Origin: Egicoccus sp. AB-alg2
GTDB taxonomy: Bacteria; Actinomycetota; Nitriliruptoria; Nitriliruptorales; Nitriliruptoraceae
Length of the DNA stretch: 64,000 nt
Assembly (NCBI RefSeq): GCF_041821065.1
Contig: NZ_JBGUAX010000008.1
Span: 62,001-126,000 of the forward strand
Direction: 5' to 3'
The position numbers and the translations under genes were made by a program. Below, piece by piece: positions 18,170 to 27,122 of this stretch (positions are counted from its first letter, which is position 1; each line of letters opens with the position of its first letter). Under the pieces are notes generated by a model. The model was not told the origin of the DNA, did not search any database, and was given only the letters and a program-made list of their open reading frames with translations.

Positions 18170-19324
18170 ATGACGACCACGACGCTTCCCATCATCCTCA
18201 ACGGTGTGACCGGTCGCATGGGCTACCGCCAGCACCTGGTGCGCTCGCTGCTCGCCCTACGCGACGAGGGCGGCCTGCCGCTGCGTGACGGGGTCCGCCT
18301 GCTGCCCGAGCCGATCCTCGTGGGACGCAACGAGCACAAGCTGCGCGACATCGCCGAGCGGCACGGCATCGCCCGCTGGACCACCGACCTCGACGGCGTC
18401 CTGGCGGACCCGGACGTGCCGGTCTACTTCGACGCCCAGGTCACCCAGGCCCGCGAGAAGGCGATCAAGGCGGCCATCGCCGCCGGCAAGCACGTCTACA
18501 CGGAGAAGCCGACGGCCGAGAGCCTGGACGGTGCACTGGAGCTTGCCCGTCTCGCCGCCGACGCCGGCGTGAAGAACGGGGTCGTGCAGGACAAGCTGTT
18601 CCTGCCCGGCCTGATCAAGCTCAAGCGGCTGATCGACGGCGGCTTCTTCGGCCGGATCCTGTCGGTGCGCGGCGAGTTCGGCTACTGGGTCTTCGAGGGC
18701 GACTGGCAGGAGGCACAGCGCCCGAGCTGGAACTACCGCCGCGAGGACGGCGGCGGCATCGTCGTGGACATGTTCTGCCACTGGTCCTACGTGCTGCACG
18801 AGTTGTTCGGACGGGTCGAGGCCGTCACCGCCAAGGCCATCACGCACGTGCCCGAGCGCATCGACGAGCACGGCGAGCGTTACGCTGCCACCGCCGACGA
18901 CGCCGCCTACGGCATCTTCGAGTTGGCCGGCGGGATCGTCGCGCAGCTCAACTCGTCCTGGTGCGTACGGGTCTACCGCGACGAGTTGGTCGAGTTCCAG
19001 GTCGACGGCACCCACGGCAGCGCGGTCGCCGGCCTGCGCGAGTGCCGCATCCAGCACCGCGCCACGACCCCGAAGCCGGTCTGGAATCCTGACCTGCCCG
19101 TCACCGAACGTTTCCGCGACCAGTGGCAGCTGGTGCCCGACAACGCCGAGTTCGACAACGGCTTCAAGGTCCAGTGGGAGCAGTTCCTGCGCCACGTCGT
19201 CGAGGACGCCCCCTTCCCCTACGGCTTCCTCGCCGGCGCCCGCGGCGTGCAGCTGGCGGCCCTGGGACTGCGCTCCTCCGACGAGGGCTGCCGCGTCGAG
19301 GTGCCGGAGCTGGAGCTGGCATGA
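18170..19324 (+). CDS. Gfo/Idh/MocA-family oxidoreductase
   Basis: A 384-residue oxidoreductase with a slightly unusual nucleotide-binding start (PIILNGVTGRMGYRQHLVRSLLAL), then the EKP motif (VYTEKPTAE) and a C-terminal domain with GGGIVVDMFCHWSYVLHELFG, where the HWxY His is in the usual catalytic position. The ATG at 18170 is preceded by GCGAGAGAG. Its stop overlaps the ATG of the DUF993 gene (ATGA). The order Gfo/Idh, DUF993, TIM-barrel isomerase recurs in actinobacterial sugar clusters, so these three probably act in sequence on one substrate. Confidence 0.88.
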   Translation: MTTTTLPIILNGVTGRMGYRQHLVRSLLALRDEGGLPLRDGVRLLPEPILVGRNEHKLRDIAERHGIARWTTDLDGVLADPDVPVYFDAQVTQAREKAIKAAIAAGKHVYTEKPTAESLDGALELARLAADAGVKNGVVQDKLFLPGLIKLKRLIDGGFFGRILSVRGEFGYWVFEGDWQEAQRPSWNYRREDGGGIVVDMFCHWSYVLHELFGRVEAVTAKAITHVPERIDEHGERYAATADDAAYGIFELAGGIVAQLNSSWCVRVYRDELVEFQVDGTHGSAVAGLRECRIQHRATTPKPVWNPDLPVTERFRDQWQLVPDNAEFDNGFKVQWEQFLRHVVEDAPFPYGFLAGARGVQLAALGLRSSDEGCRVEVPELELA

Positions 19325-20553
19325 CCACGATCACCCTGCCCCGCCCCGACGGTCGTTACGAGCGGTTCGAGCTGTCACCGCCACCAGCGCTGCCGGTCCC
19401 GCCCGGCCCACCGCGCTCACGGGTCGTCTACGCCGCCGCCCACGTCGTGGCCGACCCGCTGAGCGACACGACCCCGGACGCGCCGGCCCGGCTGAACTGG
19501 GACGCGACGCTGGCGTTCCGCCACCATCTGTGGGACCTCGGGCTCGGTGTCGCCGACGCGATGGACACCGCCCAGCGCGGCATGGGTCTGACCTGGGACA
19601 CGTGTGCGGAGCTGATCCGCCGCTCGGCCGCGGAGGCGGCCGGCCGCGGCGCCCGGATCGCCGTCGGCGTCGGCACCGACCACGCGGCCGCCGACCTGCC
19701 CGACACCAAGGCGGTCCTGGACGCCTACCGCGAGCAGCTCGAGGTCGTGGTGCCCACCGGCGCCACGCCGATCCTCATGGCCAGCCGGCAGCTCGTGCGT
19801 GCCGCCCGCGGACCCGAGGACTACCTCGAGGTCTACGGCCAGCTGCTCGACGACCTGCCCGACGGCGCGATCCTGCACTGGCTCGGGCCCATGTTCGACC
19901 CGGCCCTGGCCGGCTACTGGGGCGCGGCCGACGTCGCCGTCGCCACCGACCACGTGCTGGCGCTGATCGAGCGGCACGCCGACCGCGTCCAGGGCGTCAA
20001 GGTGTCGCTGCTCGACCTCGACCACGAGGTGGACCTGCGCCGCCGGCTGCCCGAGGGCGTCCGGCTGTTCACCGGCGACGACTTCCACTACCCGGAACTG
20101 ATCGAGGGTGACGCGCAGGGGTACTCCGACGCGCTGCTGGGGATCCTGGACCCGATCGCACCGGTCGCGGCCGCGGCGCTGCAGGCGCTCGACGCCGGCG
20201 ATCGGGACCGCTACCGCGAATTGCTGGCCCCGACCGTGCCGCTGGCCAGGCACGTGTTCGGCGCACCGACGAAGTACTACAAGGTCGGCATCGTCTTCCT
20301 CGCCTGGCTCGCCGGTCACCAGGCGGCGTTCGCCATGGTCGGTGGGCTGGCGTCCGGCCGCAGCCTGCCGCACCTCGCGGAGACGTTCCGGCTGGCCGAC
20401 CGCGCGGGGCTGCTGCCCGACCCCGAGCTGGCCGCCGCGCGGATGCGGGCGCTGCTGGTCGTGCACGGCCTCGACGGCGGTGCCGTGAGCGGCGGAATCG
20501 GCCCCATGATGCCCTTGGAGGGGCCGATTGCGGTCTCGGAGGAGGGGACGTGA
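19321..20553 (+). CDS. DUF993 family protein (dihydrodipicolinate synthase-like aldolase)
   Basis: A 410-residue protein of the DUF993 family, a TIM barrel related to class I aldolases of the DHDPS type. It shows the conserved WDATLAFRHHLW, DTAQRGMGLTW, QGVKVSLLD (a Lys in the barrel position used for Schiff bases) and KYYKVGIVFLAWLAGHQ stretches. Start and stop both overlap the neighbours by 4 bases, so it is strictly co-translated. No reaction is established for the family; a lyase or aldolase step on a keto-sugar is the reasonable guess from fold and context. Confidence 0.82.
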   Translation: MTTITLPRPDGRYERFELSPPPALPVPPGPPRSRVVYAAAHVVADPLSDTTPDAPARLNWDATLAFRHHLWDLGLGVADAMDTAQRGMGLTWDTCAELIRRSAAEAAGRGARIAVGVGTDHAAADLPDTKAVLDAYREQLEVVVPTGATPILMASRQLVRAARGPEDYLEVYGQLLDDLPDGAILHWLGPMFDPALAGYWGAADVAVATDHVLALIERHADRVQGVKVSLLDLDHEVDLRRRLPEGVRLFTGDDFHYPELIEGDAQGYSDALLGILDPIAPVAAAALQALDAGDRDRYRELLAPTVPLARHVFGAPTKYYKVGIVFLAWLAGHQAAFAMVGGLASGRSLPHLAETFRLADRAGLLPDPELAAARMRALLVVHGLDGGAVSGGIGPMMPLEGPIAVSEEGT

Positions 20554-21461
20554 GCGCCGCCGACACCGCGACGAACGTCGACGCGCCGCTGGGCGCGCCG
20601 GCACGCGTGCCGACCCCGCCCGCGGGCGACCCGCGCCTCGCGCGCCTGGCGCTGAACCAGAAGACCACCGACGGTTGGGACCTGCAGGACCTGGTCGCCG
20701 GCTGCCTCGACGCGGGTCTGCCGGCGGTCGGGCTGTGGCGCGAGCCCGTCCAGGCCCACGGCGTCGAGCGCGCCGCCGCCCTGGTCCGCGAGGCCGGGCT
20801 GCGCGTGTCGTCGCTGTGTCGCGGCGGGTTCCTCACCACCGACGACCCCGCCGGGCGGCAAAACGCCCTGGCCGACAACCGGCATGCCATCGACGAGGCC
20901 GCGACCCTCGGCGCCCCGTGCCTGGTCATGGTGGTGGGCGGGCTGCCGGCGGGCTCGACCGACCTGCGGGGCGCGAGGGCCCGCGTCGCCGCCGCTCTCG
21001 AGGACCTCGTGCCCCACGCCCTGGACCGCGGGGTCCAGTTGGCGCTGGAGCCGCTGCACCCGCTGTTCTGCGCCGACCGGGCCGTGCTGTCGACCCTCGG
21101 GCAGGCACTGGACCTCGCCGCCCCCTATCCGGCGGAAGCGGTCGGCGTGGTCGTCGACGCCTACCACGTCTGGTGGGACCCGCAGCTGGACGCACAGATC
21201 GCCCGGGCGGCCGGCCGGATCGCCAGCTACCAGGTGTGCGACTTCGTCCTGCCGCTGGCCGACGACCCGCTGCTGTCGCGCGGGATGATGGGGGACGGGT
21301 TCGTCGACTTCGCGTCCCTGTCGCGCGCCGTGGCCGCGGCCGGCTACGACGGCGACGTCGAGGTGGAGATCTTCGACCGGGCCCTGTGGGACGCCGATCC
21401 GCGGCAGGTCGTGGACACGGTCAAGCGTCGCTACGTGGAGCTGGTGGAGCCGTCGCTGTGA
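20550..21461 (+). CDS. Sugar phosphate isomerase/epimerase family protein (AP endonuclease 2-like TIM barrel)
   Basis: A 303-residue xylose-isomerase-like TIM barrel. Metal-binding residues are suggested by LALEPLHP (Glu), VVVDAYHVWW (Asp, His), YQVCDF and VEVEIFDRALW (Glu). The GTG start overlaps the DUF993 stop. The first 25 residues are Ala/Pro-rich and may be non-conserved. Members isomerise or epimerise sugars and keto-sugars, or cleave 3-keto-glycosides. It sits in the middle of a coupled catabolic operon; the substrate is unknown. Confidence 0.82.
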   Translation: MSAADTATNVDAPLGAPARVPTPPAGDPRLARLALNQKTTDGWDLQDLVAGCLDAGLPAVGLWREPVQAHGVERAAALVREAGLRVSSLCRGGFLTTDDPAGRQNALADNRHAIDEAATLGAPCLVMVVGGLPAGSTDLRGARARVAAALEDLVPHALDRGVQLALEPLHPLFCADRAVLSTLGQALDLAAPYPAEAVGVVVDAYHVWWDPQLDAQIARAAGRIASYQVCDFVLPLADDPLLSRGMMGDGFVDFASLSRAVAAAGYDGDVEVEIFDRALWDADPRQVVDTVKRRYVELVEPSL

Positions 21462-22432
21462 GCCGGGTGCTGATCACCGGTGCGGCCGGGCGCCTCGGGC
21501 GCTCGACGGTCGCCTGGTTCCTGGCGCGCGGCCACGACGTCGTGGCCGTCGACCGGGTGGCACTCGATGCGACCAGCGAAGCGGCCGGTCACGCCGGCGC
21601 CGCACCGCGGACGGTGGTGGCCGATCTCACCGACGCCGACCGGGCCGCGCAGGTCGTCGCGGAGGCCCGTCCCGACGCGATCGTCCACCTCGCCGCCATC
21701 GCGGTGCCCTTCAGTGCCCCCGAGCCGACGATCTTCGCCGTCAACACCGCGATGGCGTTCAACGTCTGCCAGGCCGGCGCCGACGTCGGGGTCGACGCGG
21801 TCGTGGTGGCCTCCAGCCCCACGCCGATCGGCTACGGCAACCCACGCGGGTGGACGCCGCGGTACCTGCCGCTCGACGAGGACCACCCGCTCGAGCCGTG
21901 GCACGCCTACGGCCTGTCGAAGGTCGTCCTGGAGGAGACCGTCCGTGCCTTCGCCCGCGCCGCGGGCGACCGGACCCGCTTCCACGCCGTGCGCCCGTGC
22001 TACGTCATTGCACCGGAGGAGTGGGCCGGCGCGCCCACCCAGCAGGGCCACACCGTCCGCGAACGGTTGCTCGATCCCGCCCTGTCGGCCGTGGCGCTGT
22101 TCAACTACGTCGACGCCCGCGACGCCGCGGCGCTGTTCGAGTGCCTGGTGACGGCGGGCGACGAGGTCCCGAACGGCGAGGTGTTCTTCGCCGCCGCGCC
22201 GGACGCGCTGGCCACCGCCCCGCTGGCCGAGCTGCTGCCGGCCTTCCATCCGGGCACGACCACCGCGGCCACGGCCCTGACCGGCGACGCGCCGGCCTTC
22301 ACCGCGGCCAAGGCGCAACGCCTCCTCGGCTGGACGGCCCGCCACACCTGGCGGCACGAACTGCACGACACCACCGACCTGCTCACGACGGCGCGCGCGG
22401 CCGCGCCGACGGCACCCGCCCAGGAGGGCTGA
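21458..22432 (+). CDS. NAD-dependent epimerase/dehydratase family (extended SDR), possible uronate dehydrogenase
   Basis: A 324-residue extended short-chain dehydrogenase. The nucleotide-binding motif is GAAGRLG near residue 8, the catalytic segment is ASSPTPIGYGNPRGW with YGLSK (Tyr and Lys of YxxxK), and DEDHPLEPWHAYGLSK is typical of sugar SDRs. The GTG start overlaps the previous stop. Because KdgD, an enolase-superfamily sugar-acid dehydratase and a semialdehyde dehydrogenase follow, oxidation of a uronate to an aldaric acid is an attractive role, but the sequence is not close enough to known uronate dehydrogenases to name it. Confidence 0.83.
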   Translation: MSRVLITGAAGRLGRSTVAWFLARGHDVVAVDRVALDATSEAAGHAGAAPRTVVADLTDADRAAQVVAEARPDAIVHLAAIAVPFSAPEPTIFAVNTAMAFNVCQAGADVGVDAVVVASSPTPIGYGNPRGWTPRYLPLDEDHPLEPWHAYGLSKVVLEETVRAFARAAGDRTRFHAVRPCYVIAPEEWAGAPTQQGHTVRERLLDPALSAVALFNYVDARDAAALFECLVTAGDEVPNGEVFFAAAPDALATAPLAELLPAFHPGTTTAATALTGDAPAFTAAKAQRLLGWTARHTWRHELHDTTDLLTTARAAAPTAPAQEG

Positions 22433-22435
22433 CCC

Positions 22436-23353
22436 ATGTTGCACGACGGCGTGCTGTTCTTCCCGGTGACCCCGTTCGACGAGACCGGCGCGGTCGCCAC
22501 CGACGTCCTCGCCAAGCACGTCTCCGACCGGCTGGCACACGACCCGGGCGGCGTGTTCGTCGCCTGCGGGACCGGCGAGTTCCACGCCCTGGACACCGAC
22601 GAACACGCCATCGCGACCCGGGCCGCCGTCGAGGTGGTCGCCGGCCGGGTCCCCGTGGTGGCCGGTACCGGCGGGCCGCTGCCGCTGGCGCGCACCTGCG
22701 CCCGGCAGGCGCAGGCGGCCGGCGCCGACGCGCTGCTGCTGCTGCCGCCCTACCTGGTCGGTGGCCCCGCGCGGGGCGTCGTGGACTACGTCATGGGTGT
22801 CGCCGACGCCAGCGACCTGCCGGTGATCCTCTACCAGCGCAGCCAGGTTCGTTTCGACGTGGACGGGCTGCGCCGCCTCGCCGCCCACCCCAGGGTGATC
22901 GGGCTGAAGGACGGCACCGGGGACTTCGACCTCCTGCAGCGGCAGCTACTGGCGCTGCGGGCCGATCTCGGCGACGCGCTCGGCCACGACTTCCTGCTGT
23001 TCAACGGGTTGCCGACCGCGGAGTTCACGATGCCCGCCTATCGTGGCATCGGGATCACGCGCTGGTCGTCGGCGGCGTTCGCCTTCGTGCCGGAGCTGGC
23101 CCGCGCGTTCCACGACGCACACGTCGGCGGTGACGTGGCGCGCGAGCGCGAGCTGCTGAGCCGTTTCTACGCCCCGCTCGTGGTCCTGCGCGACCGGGTC
23201 CCCGGCTACGCCGTGTCGCTGGTCAAGGCCGGCGTACGGCTGCGTGGCCTCGAGGTGGGGCCGGTCCGTGCCCCACTGGCCGAGCCGACCGCCGAGGACC
23301 TGGCCGAACTCGAGCGCCTGATCGCGCTCGGCCTCGAGCTCGCCGATGGCTGA
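22436..23353 (+). CDS. kdgD: 5-dehydro-4-deoxyglucarate dehydratase (KdgD)
   Basis: A 305-residue DHDPS-superfamily enzyme that decarboxylates and dehydrates 5-keto-4-deoxyglucarate to 2,5-dioxopentanoate (ketoglutarate semialdehyde). Family-specific stretches are clear: LFFPVTPFDETG, ACGTGEFHAL, LLLPPYLV, the Schiff-base Lys158 in GLKDGTGDFDL, Tyr133 in LYQRS, FNGLPTAEFT and YAVSLVKAGVRLRGLEVGPVRAPL. It begins 3 bases after the SDR gene and overlaps the next gene by 8 bases. With the following two enzymes it forms the hexarate-to-2-oxoglutarate route. Confidence 0.92.
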   Translation: MLHDGVLFFPVTPFDETGAVATDVLAKHVSDRLAHDPGGVFVACGTGEFHALDTDEHAIATRAAVEVVAGRVPVVAGTGGPLPLARTCARQAQAAGADALLLLPPYLVGGPARGVVDYVMGVADASDLPVILYQRSQVRFDVDGLRRLAAHPRVIGLKDGTGDFDLLQRQLLALRADLGDALGHDFLLFNGLPTAEFTMPAYRGIGITRWSSAAFAFVPELARAFHDAHVGGDVARERELLSRFYAPLVVLRDRVPGYAVSLVKAGVRLRGLEVGPVRAPLAEPTAEDLAELERLIALGLELADG

Positions 23354-24455
23354 CCGACTCGCGATCGAGGAGCTGAGCACGCGACACCTCGTGCTCGAGC
23401 TGGCACGACCGTGGGGTCCGGACGTGCCCCACAACCACCTGATCGTGGTCGACGTCACGCTGTCCGACGGCAGCGTCGGGACCGGCGTGAGCTGGACACC
23501 GCGCGTCGGTCCCGAGGCCGTGCAGGCACTGCTCGACCACGACGTGCGGCGGGTGGTGGCCGGCATGCCGGCCGAGCCCGAACTGGTCTGGGACCGCCTG
23601 TGGGAGCGCCTGCACGAGGGTGGCAGCGGTGGCCTGACGACCATCGCGATGGCCGGCCTCGACCTCGCCCTGTGGGACGCCCGCGGCAAACGCCAGGGCC
23701 GCAGCCTGGTGGACCTGCTCGGACGCCGGCACGACGAGGTGCCGACCTACGGCAGCGGGATCAACCTCCACTACCCGCTGGACGACCTGCTGTCGCAGGT
23801 GCAGGGCTGGGTCGACGACGGCCAGACCGCCGTCAAGATCAAGGTCGGGCGGCCGCGGCTGTCCGAGGACGTGCAGCGGGTGGCGGCCGTCCGCGAGGTG
23901 CTCGGCCCCGACCGTGCGCTGATGATCGACGCGAACCAACGCTGGGACCTGCCCACGGCCAGACGTGCCATCGACGCCCTGGCGCCCTACGACCTCCACT
24001 GGGTCGAGGAGCCGCTGCTGGCCGACGCGACCTGGGCCTACGCGCAGCTGCGCCGGTCCGTGGACGTGCCGATCGCGCTGGGCGAGAACGCCCACACCGT
24101 CCACCGGTTCCGCGACCTGCTGGACGCCGGTGCGGTCGACGTGGTGCAGCCGAACGTGGTCCGCGTCGGCGGCATCACCCCGTTCCTGCGCATCGCCGAG
24201 ATGGCCGCCACCTATGGCGTCGGCCTGGCCCCGCACCTGCTGCCCGAGCTTTCCGGGCAGCTGGCACTCTGCCTGCCGGGACCGACCTGGGTCGAGGACG
24301 TCGACCGCGCGTCCTTCGCGGCCCTCGGCGCACTCGCGGAACCCTGCGGTGTCACCTGCGTCGCCGGCCGGCTGACCGCCGCGACCGGACCCGGACTCGG
24401 CCTGTGCTTCGTCGACCGCCTCCCGGACCCGACGACCGACCCCCGAAAGGCCTGA
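23346..24455 (+). CDS. Mandelate racemase/muconate lactonizing-type enolase superfamily enzyme (probable sugar-acid dehydratase)
   Basis: A 369-residue enolase-superfamily protein of the mandelate racemase subgroup. All key residues align: the KxK bases Lys164/Lys166 (VKIKVG), metal ligands Asp195 (MIDAN), Glu221 (VEEPL) and Glu247 (LGENA), and the general base His297 (LAPHLLPE). Numbering is essentially that of mandelate racemase. Placed between KdgD and a ketoglutarate semialdehyde dehydrogenase, it is probably the aldarate (glucarate, galactarate or similar) dehydratase that makes the KdgD substrate. The stereochemistry is not readable from sequence. It overlaps kdgD by 8 bases. Confidence 0.87.
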   Translation: MADRLAIEELSTRHLVLELARPWGPDVPHNHLIVVDVTLSDGSVGTGVSWTPRVGPEAVQALLDHDVRRVVAGMPAEPELVWDRLWERLHEGGSGGLTTIAMAGLDLALWDARGKRQGRSLVDLLGRRHDEVPTYGSGINLHYPLDDLLSQVQGWVDDGQTAVKIKVGRPRLSEDVQRVAAVREVLGPDRALMIDANQRWDLPTARRAIDALAPYDLHWVEEPLLADATWAYAQLRRSVDVPIALGENAHTVHRFRDLLDAGAVDVVQPNVVRVGGITPFLRIAEMAATYGVGLAPHLLPELSGQLALCLPGPTWVEDVDRASFAALGALAEPCGVTCVAGRLTAATGPGLGLCFVDRLPDPTTDPRKA

Positions 24456-24456
24456 C

Positions 24457-25968
24457 ATGACCTCGACCGAGATCCCCGCGGTGGTCACCGGGGACGCCGG
24501 CATCGCGCTGGCCGACGTCACCGCCGCCGCCCGGACGGCGGCCGGCTGGCTCGCGGAGACCAGCCTCGACGCGCGTGCGGAGCTGCTGGAGGCGGTCGCC
24601 GACGCGCTCGACGCCCACGTCGACGAGCTGGTCGCGATCGCCGACCGCGAGACCGCCCTGGGCACGACCCGCCTGACCGGGGAGGTGGCCCGCACGACCG
24701 GGCAGCTGCGGCTGTTCGCGTCCGCCGTGCGCGAGGGCAGCCACCTCGAGGTCACGATCGACCACGCCGACCCCGACGCCACGCCGCCGCGGCCGGACCT
24801 GCGCCGGATGCTGGTCCCGCTCGGACCCGTGGCCGTGTTCACCGCCTCCAACTTCCCGTTCGCCTTCAGCGTCGCCGGCGGCGACACCGCTTCCGCGCTG
24901 GCCGCCGGCTGTCCCGTCGTGGTCAAGGCCCACTCCGGCCACGCCGAGCTCTCGCGCCGCACGGCCGGGGTCGTGGCGGACGCGCTGCGCGCCGCCGGCG
25001 CACCCGCGGGGGTCTTCGCGCACGTCGAGGGCCGCGAGACCGGCGTGGCGCTGGTCCAGGACCCGGCGATCCGGGCGGTCGGCTTCACCGGGTCGCTGGG
25101 CGGCGGCCGGGCGCTGTTCGACCTGGCCGCAGGTCGCCCCGACCCGATCCCGTTCTACGGCGAGCTCGGCAGCATCAACCCGGTCGTGGTGACCCGCGCG
25201 GCCGCCACGGCCCGCGGGCGGCAGCTGGCGGCCGGACTGACCGGCTCCTTCACGATGGGGGTCGGCCAGTTCTGTACGAAGCCCGGCGTGCTGCTCGTCC
25301 CGGCCGACGTCGGCTTCGAGGACGCCGTCGTGGCGGCCGTGACCGACGCGGGCGGGCGACCGCAGCGGATGCTGACGACCCGGATCGCCGAGCAGTTCCG
25401 CGACGGCACGGCCGCGCTGGCCGACTCGGCGGCGGTCCAGACCCTGGTCGGCCCGGGCGAGACCGTCGAGGGCGCCGCCACGCCGCAGGTCTTCGCGACC
25501 GACGTCGCGGCCCTGCTCGCCGACACCGACCACCTGCTGGAGGAGCGTTTCGGCCCCGCCTGCCTGCTGGTGCGCTACCTCGACGAGGAGGAACTGCACG
25601 CGGCCATCGAGGTGCTGCCGGGCAGCCTGACCGCCACCATCCACGCGGAGCCCGACGAGGACGTCGCCGACCTGGCGCGTCGTCTGCGCGAGCTCGCTGG
25701 GCGGGTGCTGTTCGGCGGCTGGCCGACCGGCGTCGCCGTCACCTGGTCGCAGCACCACGGCGGTCCGTGGCCGGCCACCACCGCGCCGCTGCACACGTCG
25801 GTCGGCGTCTCCGCGATCCGTCGCTTCCTGCGACCGGTCACGTACCAGGACGCCCCTGCGTCGGCGCTGCCGGCCGCGCTGCAGGAGGCCAACCCGCTGG
25901 GGGTTCCACGTCGCGTGGACGGGCACCTCGAGGTACCCGGCGCCGGCGGTCCGTCGGACGCGACCTAG
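24457..25968 (+). CDS. 2,5-dioxovalerate (alpha-ketoglutarate semialdehyde) dehydrogenase, aldehyde dehydrogenase family
   Basis: A 503-residue NAD(P)-dependent aldehyde dehydrogenase. The nucleophile is Cys273 in GQFCTKPG, a motif characteristic of KGSADH-type enzymes, with the general base Glu236 in YGELGSINP. TASNFPFAFSVAGGD and the nucleotide-binding Lys (VVVKAHSGH) are also as in that group. It starts one base after the enolase-type gene, and its reaction (semialdehyde to 2-oxoglutarate) completes the hexarate pathway. A -10-like TAGGCT overlaps its stop codon and probably starts the next transcript. Confidence 0.9.
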   Translation: MTSTEIPAVVTGDAGIALADVTAAARTAAGWLAETSLDARAELLEAVADALDAHVDELVAIADRETALGTTRLTGEVARTTGQLRLFASAVREGSHLEVTIDHADPDATPPRPDLRRMLVPLGPVAVFTASNFPFAFSVAGGDTASALAAGCPVVVKAHSGHAELSRRTAGVVADALRAAGAPAGVFAHVEGRETGVALVQDPAIRAVGFTGSLGGGRALFDLAAGRPDPIPFYGELGSINPVVVTRAAATARGRQLAAGLTGSFTMGVGQFCTKPGVLLVPADVGFEDAVVAAVTDAGGRPQRMLTTRIAEQFRDGTAALADSAAVQTLVGPGETVEGAATPQVFATDVAALLADTDHLLEERFGPACLLVRYLDEEELHAAIEVLPGSLTATIHAEPDEDVADLARRLRELAGRVLFGGWPTGVAVTWSQHHGGPWPATTAPLHTSVGVSAIRRFLRPVTYQDAPASALPAALQEANPLGVPRRVDGHLEVPGAGGPSDAT

Positions 25969-25971
25969 GCT
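25966..25971 (+). promoter_or_regulatory. -10-like element for glycerate kinase
   Basis: TAGGCT overlaps the stop codon of the aldehyde dehydrogenase gene, 47 bases before the glycerate kinase start. The same TAGGCT or TAGCGT element is found a short way upstream of several other genes in the window. No clear -35 was seen. Confidence 0.35.
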
Positions 25972-26018
25972 GCGCCGCACCCCACCGGTGGGGCGTCGCG
26001 AACAGCAACGAGGTGGTC

Positions 26019-27122
26019 GTGCGGGTCCTCATCGCGCCCGATTCGTTCAAGGGCACGCTGACGGCGACCGAGGCCGCCGTCGCGATCGCGGACGGGTGGC
26101 GCGGCGCACGGCCGGACGACGTCGTGGAGCGGTGCCCGCTGTCGGACGGTGGTGACGGCCTGCTCGAGGTGGTGGCCGCCGGCGGTGGGTGGACGTGGCA
26201 CTCGGCCGAGGTCGAGGACCCGCTGCGGCGGGCCTGTCGGGCCCGGTGGCTGCGCCGCGAGCGCCGCGCGGTCGTGGAGTCGGCTGCCGCCTGCGGCCTG
26301 CACCTGCTGACCGAGGCGGAACGGGCGCCGCGGCGGCTGTCGACGTTCGGCGTCGGCCAACTGCTCGACGCCGCGGTCGACGGTCGCGTCGAGCAGGTCT
26401 TCGTCGGCCTCGGTGGGTCGGCCACCTCCGATGGCGGTCTCGGCCTGCTCGCCGCGCTGGGTGTCGACCTGCGCGACGCCGCCGGGACGGCGGTGGGCGC
26501 CGCCGGGGCGCCGGACCTCGACCGGGTCGACCGCGCCCTGCCCGGCCCCGCGGCGAGGTGGCGGGCCGTCGACCTGGTCGTGGTCAGCGACGTCACGACC
26601 ACGCTCCCCGACGCCGCGCGCGTCTTCGGGCCGCAGAAGGGCGCCTCGCCGCAGGACGTGGAGGTGCTCACGCGCGGACTCGGACGGTTGGCGGACGCGG
26701 TCGAGCGCGGGTTCGCGCTGCCCGGGCTCCGAGACCAACCGGGCACCGGCGCCGCTGGTGGCCTGGGGTTCGCCTTGGCCGCCCTCGGCGCTCGGGTCGT
26801 CGACGGCGCCCGCCACGTCGCCGAAGTGGTCGGGCTCGCCGAGCGCGTGGCCTCGGCCGACCTCGTGGTGGTCGGTGAGGGGCAGCTGGACGCGACCTCA
26901 CTGCAGGGCAAGGTCGTCGGCGCGACCGCCGCGCTCGCCCGCGAGCACGGCGTGCCGGTGGCGGCGGTGGTCGGGCGGGCCGTCGACCGGCCGGCCTCGC
27001 TGGTCGCCGTCGAGGAGGCGTCGCCGGCGGGCCCGGGCCCGGAGCCGGGGGCGGACGTCCGTCGGGCCGCGGGCCGGTTGGCCGCCACACTGACGAGGGC
27101 CGGCGGTTCGGGACCGGAGTGA
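26019..27122 (+). CDS. Glycerate kinase (GlxK/GarK family)
   Basis: A 367-residue glycerate kinase, which makes 2- or 3-phosphoglycerate from glycerate and ATP. The N-terminus MRVLIAPDSFKGTLTA, PLSDGGDG, VGLGGSATSDGGLGLLAALG and DLVVVGEGQLDATSLQGK are diagnostic. The GTG at 26019 was chosen because ACGAGG lies about 6 bases upstream and the protein then begins exactly as the family does; an in-frame GTG two codons earlier is possible. It is the last gene of the sugar-acid run and may have its own promoter. Glycerate could come from tartronate-semialdehyde routes or from glycosyl-glycerate hydrolysis by the GH63-like enzymes further on. Confidence 0.92.
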   Translation: MRVLIAPDSFKGTLTATEAAVAIADGWRGARPDDVVERCPLSDGGDGLLEVVAAGGGWTWHSAEVEDPLRRACRARWLRRERRAVVESAAACGLHLLTEAERAPRRLSTFGVGQLLDAAVDGRVEQVFVGLGGSATSDGGLGLLAALGVDLRDAAGTAVGAAGAPDLDRVDRALPGPAARWRAVDLVVVSDVTTTLPDAARVFGPQKGASPQDVEVLTRGLGRLADAVERGFALPGLRDQPGTGAAGGLGFALAALGARVVDGARHVAEVVGLAERVASADLVVVGEGQLDATSLQGKVVGATAALAREHGVPVAAVVGRAVDRPASLVAVEEASPAGPGPEPGADVRRAAGRLAATLTRAGGSGPE

